From Piliocolobus tephrosceles (taxonomy: Eukaryota; Chordata; Mammalia; Primates; Cercopithecidae): DNA of 64,000 nt. The stretch covers positions 20,854,965 to 20,918,964 of the forward strand of contig NC_045447.1 in assembly GCF_002776525.5 (NCBI RefSeq), in the 5' to 3' direction. Of the stretch, positions 55,660-64,000 are shown piece by piece (the stretch's first letter is position 1; each line of letters begins with the position of its first letter). Below the pieces are notes generated by a model, which worked only from the letters and a program-made list of their open reading frames with translations, searched no databases and was not told the DNA's origin. Both the position numbers and the translations under genes were made by a program.

Positions 55660-56495
55660 TTTTGATGACAGTTGTAAGAAGGTGTCAGCAGCAGAACACA
55701 CTGACTGAAAAATCCCCTAATTCCTTAATACATTCTTGCTTTTGATTAATATTAATATTAATTTATATTTCTCTTCCTGTCTCTCTTATAACACATATAA
55801 TTTGTGGCACATCAGTGTGATGTTTACCTTCTTGACAAGGCTTATCTTCAACCCAACTGAAATTAATTTTTCATGTAAGATTCCCCAATGGACATGATTT
55901 CTTAAAATTCAAGATACATTGCATCAACACCGTTTCTTCTGACAACTAATCTCCTAATTCTATCAAAAAAGTAATCAAGTTTTCCTTGAATGATTTATTC
56001 TCTATAGAGCCAGAGCGCTTATGGCTTGTGGCTCTGTGATGATCAAGGCACTAGAAGCTTTCCTAACTCTTTATATTTGTTATGGCACTTTGCTAAACCA
56101 TGAATTTCTATGAGAGATTGAGAAGATGATTGAATTCCTTTCCCATTTGGAACTTCCCAGCTGTCCTAGTGTCTGGCTTTGCATACATTTTTAGAGGTCT
56201 CTGCAAATTGTCATCCAACCAAAAATGCATGAAAATAAAATAGAACAATAAAACCACTAATTAAATATGTCAATTCATCCTCCCTCTTTTTGCATAAGAA
56301 TTAACAAGCTGAATAAATCTCACATAACCACCTTTTCTAACAACCACAAATGCCCTTGTCTTCCATTGCTGTCTACATATTGAAATTTGTTGAGGTCCCA
56401 AGACCCTGCTGCAATCTTACCCTGACTTCTTATGTAGCTTCTGCAACTTGGTCCATGATGCCCATACATCAGGTGTTGGAGCTTCATCCTGGAAA
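55660..56495. other. Unassigned sequence
   Basis: Small AT repeats (ATTAAT units near 55746). The frames 56320-56544 (minus) and 56350-56571 (plus) overlap on opposite strands and have no support. Confidence 0.35.
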
Positions 56496-56499
56496 CAGG

Positions 56500-56640
56500 A
56501 GCTCTGTCTCTAGGCAAATGCTTACAAGCTGCTTGATCTTTCAAACATTAATTGCTACTTCAGTGAAATAGGGAAAATAATTTCTGAAAGCCTAATTTTC
56601 AGGGCTATTTTAAACGAATCAATAAAATGTTTCTTACCCT
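56500..56640 (+). mobile_element. MIR fragment, sense
   Basis: AAGCTGCTTGATCTTTC, TTCAGTGAAATAGGGAAAAT and GAATCAATAAAATG resemble the MIR core and tail. Confidence 0.45.
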
Positions 56641-56740
56641 TTGTTAAACCAGTTCTTATTGGTTGAACGTAAGATTCTCAAACATTCTGTCAATGTAATT
56701 TTAAGATTTGAAATACTTTAAATATCGTGAGGTAAAGATG

Positions 56741-56791
56741 ATGTGTGTGTGTTTGTGTGTGTGTGTGTGTGCGCGCACGCGTGTGTGTGTA
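56741..56791. repeat. (GT)n with GCGCGCACGCG core
   Basis: About 50 bases of nearly perfect purine-pyrimidine alternation, with GCGCGCACGCG inside GT repeats. It is prone to form Z-DNA and to vary in length. Confidence 0.95.
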
Positions 56792-56905
56792 TTTGTATTT
56801 ACTCTTCCTCCAACTTCTCTTGGAAATCACAGAACTAAAGATTCCAAAAGTGTCCTGTAAAATAAGAAGACGTCTACAAATACAACCTTTCAGATATATA
56901 ATGTT

Positions 56906-57211
56906 GGCCAGGAGCAGTGTCTCACACCTGTAATCTCAGCTCTTTGGGGGGCTGAGGTGGGCAGATTACTTGAGGTCAGGAGTTTGGGACCAGCCTGGCC
57001 AACATAGAGAAATTCTGTCTGTACTAAAAATACAAAAATTGGCCTGGCATGGTGGTGCACACCTGTAGTCTTAGCTACTCTGGAGGCTGAGGCAGAAGAA
57101 TCGCTTGAACCTGAGAGGCAGAGGTTGCAGTTAGCTGTGTTCGCTCCACTGCACTACACAGCACAGCCTGGGAGGCAGAGTGAGCCTCTGTCTAATAAAT
57201 AAATAAATAAC
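56906..57211 (+). mobile_element. AluS, plus strand
   Basis: GGCCAGGAGCAGTGTCTCAC through to GGCAGAGTGAGCCTCTGTC with an (AAAT)n tail at 57194-57210. Many CpGs are lost. Flanking ATATATMATS words are a weak duplication. Confidence 0.95.
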
Positions 57212-57219
57212 CAAATATA

Positions 57220-57370
57220 TCATCTTATATATTTGAAAGTTTGTATTTAGCAAACAATTTTGTGAGGTAGAGTTTACTGGTAGCATTTTTAAAGTTAGGA
57301 AATTCAGGGATACATAGTAATAAACAGCAGCACTTGTGAGCAAAACACACTTCTGACCACAGATTTATAA
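57220..57370 (-). mobile_element. MIR fragment, antisense
   Basis: TTTTGTGAGGTAGAGTTTAC, TAAAGTTAGGAAATTCAGGG and AACAGCAGCACTTGTGAGC follow reverse-complement MIR. Confidence 0.5.
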
Positions 57371-57474
57371 CTATTCCTAGCCCTGCCCAGAATATCTAGC
57401 ATTGTCTGTACTTACCACATAAAACCTCAAGCCGGAATAAGAATTCTTGTTTTGCCTTGTTTTTGTTTTTCCTG

Positions 57475-57592
57475 GAGGTCAGACTCCTCTCCCCTATTGA
57501 TTGTAAACTTCTTGAAAGGAGAACACATCTCTATTTTGATCACTTCTAGTGCCAACTAGGTACTGAATAAGAAGTTATTCAAAAATCTGTTC
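57475..57592 (+). mobile_element. L2 3' end, sense
   Basis: CTATTGATTGTAAACTTCTT, GAAAGGAGAACACATC and CTAGTGCCAACTAGG with TACTGAATAAG match the L2 terminus. Confidence 0.65.
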
Positions 57593-58390
57593 TAGTTTTT
57601 TTTTTTAAGTATACATTGGGCTTCCTTTCTTACACTCTCTGATATTCAGCCTCATCTACATGAGTTATTTATCCTATCAGATATGCAGCTAGACATCTGT
57701 CTGTCTGTAAAGACCAATTGTCATAGAGTGGACAGGATGGATGATCAGTCTATGTCTAGAGCCCATCCAGACCACACTGGTACTGGAGTAGTGGGAGAGG
57801 TACTTCCGGCCAAGGCTGTTTAGCTTTAAACCCTATTCTCTTGGTGCATGAAGGGGAAACAGTGCTTTCAGTGTATCTAGCAGATGGAAACTTCACAGGC
57901 ATTGATAGCTTTGAGGAAAAAAAGAAAAACAAGAAAAAAAACAGAGTTCCATAGAAACATAATGCAATTGTTAGTTCTCATGGCCTCTATTTCTCTTTCA
58001 AAGATTAAAGAAGTATTTAGTCATCCATTTTCATATGCTACCTCACATAGTAAAGCTTATTATGTGTCTTTCATGTATCCCTATTTCTTTGAGAGAGGTA
58101 AGAATAACAACTACCTTTCTGCATCCTTTCAGTGTCATCCCAACAGATTACAAAAGGAAATGTCTATCCATTGAAAAGATGCAGATGGTTTTTAATTAAT
58201 TATCAAATTAACTTTGAAATAAGTACAATTTGATCATTATAACAGTTTTTCTATTCATAAAATGTTGTTCATTGTATACTGTCCTTTCAAATGGTTTGTT
58301 TTGCTTTGCTTTTCATAACCACACAAATCCCAGAAGGTCAACAGAGACCCATAAGATGGCTAAGAAAGCCAAGCAATAAATAAGAAATAC
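57593..58390. other. Unassigned sequence
   Basis: A T run at 57597-57608. A 96-codon plus frame (57884-58174) starts in an A-rich stretch and has no recognised motif. Confidence 0.35.
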
Positions 58391-58393
58391 ATA

Positions 58394-58699
58394 AGCCAGG
58401 CATGGTGGCTCACCACTGTAATCCCAGCACTTTGAGAGGCTGAGACGGGTGGATCATCTGAGGTCAGGAGTTCAAGACCAGCCTGGCCAACCAAGGCTAA
58501 CAAGGCGAAACCCCATCTCTACTAAAAATACAAAAGTTAGCTGGGTGTGTGGCGGGCACCCCAGCTACTTGGGAGGCTGTGGGAAGAGAATCGCTTGAAC
58601 CTGAGTAGTGGAGGTTACAGTGAGCCAAGATTGCACCACTGCACTCTAGCCTGGGTGACAGCAAGACTCCATCTCAAAAAAAAAAAAAAAAAAGAAAGA
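58394..58699 (+). mobile_element. AluS, plus strand
   Basis: AGCCAGGCATGGTGGCTCAC to AAGACTCCATCTC and an A tail. A small insert at 58490-58505 (CCAAGGCTAACAAGGCG) disturbs the left arm. AAATACAT recurs on both sides as part of the target duplication. Confidence 0.96.
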
Positions 58700-58779
58700 A
58701 ACAAATACATGGATTAACACAACTTGTAAAGTTATAAGTGAAAGACCTGGGGCAGACGTTTCATCAATGTAGAAGGTAA

Positions 58780-58885
58780 CTAATATTTGATGAGTACATA
58801 TTTCATGCCAAATAACTGGAGATACAGGCTAGCATATGCTATCTTATTTGAACCTTGTAATTCAGACTCATATTGGCATCTCACC
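58780..58885 (-). mobile_element. MIR fragment, antisense
   Basis: AATATTTGATGAGTACATAT, TTCATGCCAAATAACTGG and TATGCTATCTTATTTGAACC correspond to the reverse-complement MIR end. Confidence 0.6.
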
Positions 58886-59039
58886 ACCGAATCTGTTCAG
58901 GAGCCTTTACGTCAATGCCCACCAAACTGTAGATACTACAGTTATTCCTGGCCATGGATTATGAACAGCAAAATAAAGTTGCAAACATTTGAAAAAATTA
59001 GATGTTTTCCTCAATATAAATAAAAAGGTCACCTCAAAA

Positions 59040-59632
59040 GTGGGACTTCTGGTTGCTTTGTAATTTGTCAAGTTATCCAGGCTAACTACTTTCCCAGAAT
59101 CCCCTTCTCTCTATATTTTAGGTTAGGATTTTTCCACAAAAGACATAACCGTTTGAGATTTGGAGAGCAGAAGAGAAGCAATGACCATTTGGGGTTTTAT
59201 GCTCTGACAGTCTGGGCAAATACTTTAGTAGCTTACACATGTTCTCAGTCATCTGTCAGTTTACCTTCTTGGTGTAAGGTAGCAACCAAACCTCCAACTG
59301 TTCTACCTTTTCCTGGGTCTTCCTTCAACTTCTCCCACTTTTTGGTCTGGTATGTGTTTAGCTCTGAGATAAAAGTCACCAGCTTCTCCTGCAGGACCCC
59401 ACTGGTTGGAGACGATGAGAACCAACCTGCATTTCAGATCATTCTCATGGATTTCATCTCATGCTCAAAGATTTCAGCTTGTCCTTGCTCTTCTCAGTTT
59501 GCATTTATTTTATCATGAGACAATGACCTTATAGAAACTGTATAACCAGTCCTATAATGGGGCAGAGTCAAATCCCTATAACAAATACATCCCTGTAGTT
59601 CTGCTTCTGTGATTGAACCCTATCTGATATAT
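59040..59632 (+). mobile_element. ERVL-type 5' LTR candidate
   Basis: The 3' part (CAAATCCCTATAACAAATAC, TAGTTCTGCTTCTGTGATTG, AACCCTATCTGATA) has the end pattern of ERVL-class LTRs, and ERVL internal sequence follows. The 5' boundary is not clear. The 121-codon frame 59153-59518 lies inside and is best explained as LTR sequence without stops. Confidence 0.4.
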
Positions 59633-61140
59633 AATTTGTCACCAAGAGAGATTCTAGAGAAGTAATGTCTCTAAGGATGGGTTTTCTGGACTGGTTTGGG
59701 GTTATCTGGCTTGTTGTGATCTGATTAGATTGAAAGGTTCTAATCACTGCCCTTTCCAGTGGTTAAAGAGATATTAGTAATTCATGTCATTAGTTGTGAA
59801 AGTGTTATGCAAATTATCACCTGCAAATATGTGTAATCAAATGCCTGTAGAAAACAAGGCTCTGAGTGACTAAGTATATGATGTCAGAGAATATTTTAGT
59901 CAAATTAGGCATATGATGGGGTTGGTTGGTTTATTCTAACTATATAGGAAATGTGTGTGTCAGGGGGAAGATAAACACAAAATGAAAATATCCCAGCTAA
60001 GGTCCCCGTAACAGACCTGAAGTTGTCTATGCCTACCTTAAAAAAAAAAAAAAAAAAAAAAACTTTATCTTCTGTGACCATGGGGTTGGGACTCCCAAAA
60101 GCTAAGCCCAAAGTCTAATATTGCAGGGGGCTGAATTACAATGTAAATTGAATCCCCAACTCCCAGGAGGTCTCTATTATTAAAATTTGGGGATTAACTG
60201 GGAAGGAATAAGACTTTGAAATTTGCAGTGGGGCATACGGGCATATTTCAATAAAGCTGGGGATTTTGAACCCCTAAATTCTGTGGAGGCTTCTTTATAG
60301 TAGAAGCAACTCGCTTTCTGGAGAAACTGTAATGGTCTGCAAAAGACTGCTGATTCTACTCAGGAACTACCCTCACCACCTCTCCTTGCTTCTAAATGTG
60401 TAAATATACAAGTCTCAGGAGCCTCCAAGAATGAGAAACAAAGTATAACACATGAGCAGGTAAAATGCACAAAAAAATCACTAATTTTGCCAACAATGAT
60501 GTCATTCACCTGGAAGTTAAAACTGTCACCTGGCTGCTCTGGGTTTATTGTGCCAGTTAATCAACAAGCAAAGAATAAAGTCACTGTATTGGCTGGAGAA
60601 ATTGATTCTGACCATCTAGGAGAAATTGAGTTGTTACACAATGAGTGTAAGAAGGAATATGCTTAGAATGCAGGAGAACTCCTCAGAAATTCTTAGTATT
60701 CCCATGTCCGTGACTAAAGTCAAAAAAAGTTGCAAGAACCCAGTTTAGGTAGAACTGCTGTAGTCCAGATCTTTCAGGAATCAAGGTCTGGATCACCCAA
60801 CTACACAGGAAATCACAACAAATTGAAGTGATTTCTCAATTTGGAATTTGGAATGGTTAGTGAAAGATGGTAGTTATAAATACCATATCTGACCACATAA
60901 ATAGTCACAAAGATGAGGACTATAATAGTTAAAATATTCTTTTATTTTGATATGAATATGTATGTATATGTGTGTATGCACAATATTTTTGTTTTCTTTT
61001 CTTTTTCCATTACCCTTCCATGAAACAGAAGACAGAGCTCCTTGTTTAAGTTATAGGATACCAAAGGGAGAATGAAAATCAGCTATAAGAAATGAACATC
61101 ATCCCCAAACTATATGAGAAAAGTTATATCCTCTTTGGGG
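59633..61140 (+). mobile_element. ERVL internal remnant, heavily deleted
   Basis: Just after the LTR-like end, TTGTCACCAAGAGAG may be a decayed primer-binding site. After a non-coding 5' portion, most of gag and pol is missing. From about 60070 the sequence follows the 3' part of ERVL pol and the region downstream (GGCTGCTCTGGGTTTATTGT). A poly(A) run sits at 60040-60062. No env region and no clear 3' LTR are seen. The element cannot produce proteins. Confidence 0.65.
60490..60666 (+). pseudogene. ERVL dUTPase-like relic
   Basis: ERVL elements carry a dUTPase domain downstream of integrase. Here a plus frame reads GEIDSDHLGEI at about 60595-60627, which fits the family motif around the substrate-binding aspartate (G-x-I-D-x-D-x-x-G-E). 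The frame runs into a TAG at 60664 and the rest of the domain is diverged. It is a dead remnant. Confidence 0.5.
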
Positions 61141-61265
61141 GAAATTTACTAAATATTAATATTCAAATTTACTAATATTAAAATATTAATTAATATTAAT
61201 ACCATAGTTATTTTGGTTCTTAGTACCTAATTCTGTAGCATAGAGATAATTTTAGCTATTTAAGA
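61141..61265. other. ATTAAT-rich low-complexity DNA
   Basis: Irregular AATATTAA words with no other feature. Confidence 0.5.
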
Positions 61266-61269
61266 ACTC

Positions 61270-61350
61270 AATGTGAAAAAGTAAATCATAAACATAAAAT
61301 TTACTGCACATAGCAAGTGCTCAATAGTGGTAGCTATCATTAATACAAAT
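61270..61350 (+). mobile_element. MIR tail, sense
   Basis: ACTGCACATAGCAAGTGCTC with AATAGTGGTAGCTATCATTA is a good MIR 3' end directly before the next Alu. Confidence 0.65.
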
Positions 61351-61352
61351 AT

Positions 61353-61650
61353 GGCTGGGCACGGTGGCTCATGCCTATAATTCCAGCACTTTGGAAGGCC
61401 AGGGCAGAAAGGTCACCTGAGGTCAGGAGTTTGAGACCAGCCTGGTCAACATAGTGAAACTGTGTCTTTACTAAAAATACAAAAATTAGCCAGGCATGGT
61501 GGCATGCATCTATAGTCCCAGCTACTCAGGAAGCTGAGCCAGGAGAATCGCTTGAACCCAGGAGACAGAGGTTGCAGTGAACCGAGATTGTGCCACTGCA
61601 CTCCAGCCTGGGTAACAAGAGTGAAACTGTGTCTCATAAAAACAAAAACA
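61353..61650 (+). mobile_element. AluS, plus strand
   Basis: GGCTGGGCACGGTGGCTCAT to GAGTGAAACTGTGTCTC with an A-rich tail (AAAACAAAAACAAAT). The antisense frame at 61446-61637 is Alu-derived. Confidence 0.96.
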
Positions 61651-61684
61651 AATAATAAACGTTAGCGTTTAATAATTAGTGTTT

Positions 61685-61910
61685 CTGAATGGTTTTTAAC
61701 CATGCATTTACTTTTTGACATCCATGAAAACTGTATGGCATAGGTAAGCGTTGTTATTAACATTATTATTGCTGTTGTTGTTGTTTCCATTTTACAGTCA
61801 CATAAAAATATATTGAAGTGCTTACATGATATGTGGCCAAGGGTAGTTTGATTTTCAAAGAAGGAGGCAGAACTTTTTAATTCAAACTCATGTGGCATAT
61901 TCTGCCTACA
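61685..61910 (-). mobile_element. MIR, antisense
   Basis: CTGTATGGCATAGGTAAGCG, GTTTCCATTTTACAGTCAC, GTGGCCAAGGGTAG and GAAGGAGGCAGAAC follow the reverse complement of MIR. A (TTG)n run (61771-61786) lies within. Confidence 0.75.
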
Positions 61911-62985
61911 TTAAATGCAAATTCCTTGTTTATTCTGATGCCAGAAAATGTTGAAAGCAGAAACAAATGTGTTGATTCTCTCTCCTCCAACTGCCTTGCA
62001 TTCTAACGCTTTCTGCTTTGATGGGTTGTTCCCGATCATATTTGATATAGCTGCACAACATCTTTTTTATGTCAAGGCTTTGCTTCAAACACTCCATTGC
62101 CAGTTTGACTTGTCAAAAGTTGGAGGGAACACGTTTTAAGCATTCAGCAAGCATTCTTCTGAAAAGAAAACCACTATTTCTAATGAGCATTTGAGAGTGC
62201 AGTGGATTGCAGAAACTGTTTTCTAAGATCTGTCACAAATGATTTAGTTTTATTAGTTTTAATGGCCCTCAGCTATAGGCATGGAACATAAGTGAAAATT
62301 AAGATATTTTTTATGAGATGAAAATAGATTTCAATTGCAGGGTGTGTTTTCCTCCCCATCTCTTCCTATTTACTTATTTATTTAATTACATTAATTAAGT
62401 AATTTTTTGGCAGTTGATTCTGGTTAAAAGAAAACCACTGTGAGAGATGAGAATACAGGGGTCTTCTTTCACAAGAACAAAGGTTTCCTTGTGTTGGGAG
62501 CCTTTCTGTTAATTGTATATAAACTGGTTGATTTGCCAAGCTCATAGGCAGGATGGCAGAGAAAGGCTAATGTGTTAAAATGGAATTTTTTTCCTGGGTA
62601 GGTACAAGGAATGAATATTTTTGTTCGTAACTAAAGGTTTGTCTTCTGTGCTAGTAAACACAGAAACAACCATGAAACCCCTATATTTAATGCCTCTGCT
62701 CGTTTCTTCTGTTTTTCTACACTGTAGCTTTTCTTGAATAATTTTATTTCTCCCTTTCTTTTCTATCACGCATCAGTCGCTGAAAATTATGGTAATCTAA
62801 ACAAGTGTATATATTTTATTTTTCATAAACAATATGAGTGTATTTCTTAAATGTGGAGTGGTTTTGGCTGCTCCTTCTCATTGCTCATGTGTGTATGCCT
62901 TGTGGTGTATGGCAGTGGATGATGAATGTGAGATTTTCTGTTGTAATAGCTCTACTCTAGTTAATTTCTCCGTCCTGTAGGCCAA
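61911..62985. other. Unassigned, repeat-poor DNA
   Basis: About 1.07 kb of AT-rich sequence in which I recognise no family. Small frames at 61948-62139 and 62575-62769 are without support. Confidence 0.4.
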
Positions 62986-62989
62986 GGCA

Positions 62990-63140
62990 ACTATGTGGTT
63001 TGAAAGAGAGCCAACAAAAGTCTGCATCAGGAATCCTGGAGTTTGTGCTGCCTCTGCCATTCATTCACTGCCTTTACAACCTTGGGTAAGCCATATACAT
63101 TTCTTGTGTCAAATTTTCCTCATTTGCAAAGTATAGGTCT
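62990..63140 (+). mobile_element. MIR, sense
   Basis: GGAATCCTGGAGTTTGTGC, TGCCTTTACAACCTTGGG and CAAATTTTCCTCATTTGC follow the MIR head and core. Confidence 0.75.
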
Positions 63141-63300
63141 TTGGAAAGAGCAAGTTTACACATCTGAAATAAACAAACAAAAAGGACAAAATCATTTTCT
63201 TCATGGAGATTATAATCATGGTAGAGGAATAAAAATAAGCCAGAAATATAACTGAAAATTAAATTGTATTGTATGTTAGAAGGTAATAGTTATTATATTA

Positions 63301-63371
63301 TTAGGTTGGTGCAAAAGTATTTGCTATTAAAAGTACTGGCAAAAACCGCAATTATTTTTGTACCAACCTAA
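63301..63371. mobile_element. MADE1 mariner MITE (miR-548-like hairpin)
   Basis: Starts TTAGGTTGGTGCAAAAGTA and ends TTTTTGTACCAACCTAA, inverted repeats of the Hsmar1-derived MITE MADE1, flanked by TA on each side (63299-63300, 63372-63373). It is 71 bases instead of about 80 because roughly nine bases of the left arm are missing. The right arm holds CAAAAACCGCAATTATTTTT, the miR-548-type 3p region. Confidence 0.95.
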
Positions 63372-63373
63372 TA

Positions 63374-63762
63374 GTTTCCCAGGGTTGCTGCTACAAAGTA
63401 CCACAGAGTGAGTGGTTTAAACAACAGAAATTTATGTTCTTACAATGTTAAAAGCTAGTAAGTCTGAAATCAAAGTGTCAGCAGGGTTCTCGAGTTTCTC
63501 CTGTGGCCCCCCTCCTTGGCTTGTATGCCATTCACCTTCTCCTGGTGTCCTCTGGCATCTTCCTTCTGCACCTTGCTGGGCCCTAATCTCGTCGTCACAT
63601 AAGGACACTGGTCATATTGGATTAAGGCCTACTCTAATGACCTAATTTTAACCTAATTACTTCTTTAAAGACTCTATCTCCAAATACAATCACATTCTGA
63701 GGTACTATGGATTAGGACTTTAACATGTGAATTTTGGGGAGCACAATTCACTCTATAATAAT
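63374..63762 (-). mobile_element. MLT1A/B-like LTR, antisense
   Basis: GCTACAAAGTACCACAGAG, GTTTAAACAACAGAAATTTA, CTCCTTGGCTTGTATGCC, GGTCATATTGGATTAAGGCC, CTATCTCCAAATACAATCAC and GAATTTTGGGGAGCACAATT run through a near-complete reverse-complement MLT1 LTR. Confidence 0.85.
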
Positions 63763-64000
63763 AATTATTCAAAAGTCTATAATTACATTTGGGAGTGCAG
63801 GGGCATAATTCAGTATTAATGGGATATTGAAGATAGGCTTGACGGAGATGGTAACATCTGCACAAGTTGTGAAGGAGCACCAGGAGTGGACATTGCAGAT
63901 ATCCTGGAAGAGTGTGATTCACTAGAAGGAATAGTCAATAGAAAGGCCCTGAAGTTGGAATGACCAGAGATGCCCAAGTGTCAGTGTCTATAAGATAGAA

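Larger units (their letters stand above)
63155..64000 (-). mobile_element. L2, antisense, interrupted, runs off the window
   Basis: The 63155-63298 part (AAACAAACAAAAAGGAC, TCATGGAGATTATAATCATG, TAGAAGGTAATAG) is the reverse-complement L2 end. The 63830-64000 part (AGATAGGCTTGACGGAGATG, GGAGTGGACATTGCAG, AGAAAGGCCCTGAAGTTGG) is the next segment upstream. MADE1 and an MLT1 LTR lie between. Confidence 0.65.

Noticed and set aside
59153..59518. 121-codon plus frame
   Set aside because: It falls within an LTR-like segment ahead of the ERVL remnant and shows no protein family features.

Overview
The window is primate nuclear DNA, and I infer an Old World monkey (macaque, baboon or relative). Three young, CpG-rich Alu copies (3470-3788, 41992-42299, 43162-43462) share bases that are rare in human AluY but typical of cercopithecid AluYR copies: CACCTCGCCC then CTAGTTTT, CCGCCCGTCT, and CAGGCTTGAG in place of CAGGCGTGAG. 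No bacterial, plasmid or phage signal is present. A run of ten N at 26675-26684 marks an assembly gap inside a tetranucleotide repeat.

I find no supported protein-coding gene, rRNA, tRNA or CRISPR array. Every open frame over 60 codons is a remnant of L1 ORF2, Alu sequence, a microsatellite read in three frames, or a short unsupported frame in unique DNA. The window reads as intergenic or deep-intronic DNA built from layered transposable elements.

Layout. 0-13 kb: L1 3' ends, an L2, two L1M tails (one with a 5' inversion), an L1PA copy on the minus strand, a young AluYR, several MaLR-type LTRs, free left and right Alu monomers, and a 440-bp polypurine tract. 13-23 kb: a poorly classified block, two AluS copies, many MIR and L2 pieces, and an antisense L1M. 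23-31.6 kb: a nest in which an L1M carries a Tigger1 DNA transposon (25271-31010). That transposon itself carries a 2.8-kb retro-insertion resembling an L1 5' UTR and a solitary MLT2A-like LTR. 31.6-41 kb: L2, MER5A, and a long antisense L1M split by two Alus. 41-52 kb: two AluYR, consecutive MIRs, a repeat-poor block with a promoter-like cluster near 48.8 kb, and a twin-primed L1. 52-64 kb: an ERV1-type solo LTR split by an L1PA copy, further Alus, an eroded ERVL provirus with a dUTPase-like remnant, and at the edge an L2 interrupted by a MADE1 hairpin and an MLT1 LTR.

Family names come from recalled consensus sequences, not a database search. Superfamily calls are firmer than subfamily calls, and the edges of old elements are uncertain by tens of bases. 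I found no convincing evidence of a new biological system. The most informative items are the nested Tigger1 locus, the 5'-UTR-like retro-insertion, the two L1 5' inversions, the matched L1 truncations 51 kb apart, and the MADE1 (miR-548-like) hairpin.
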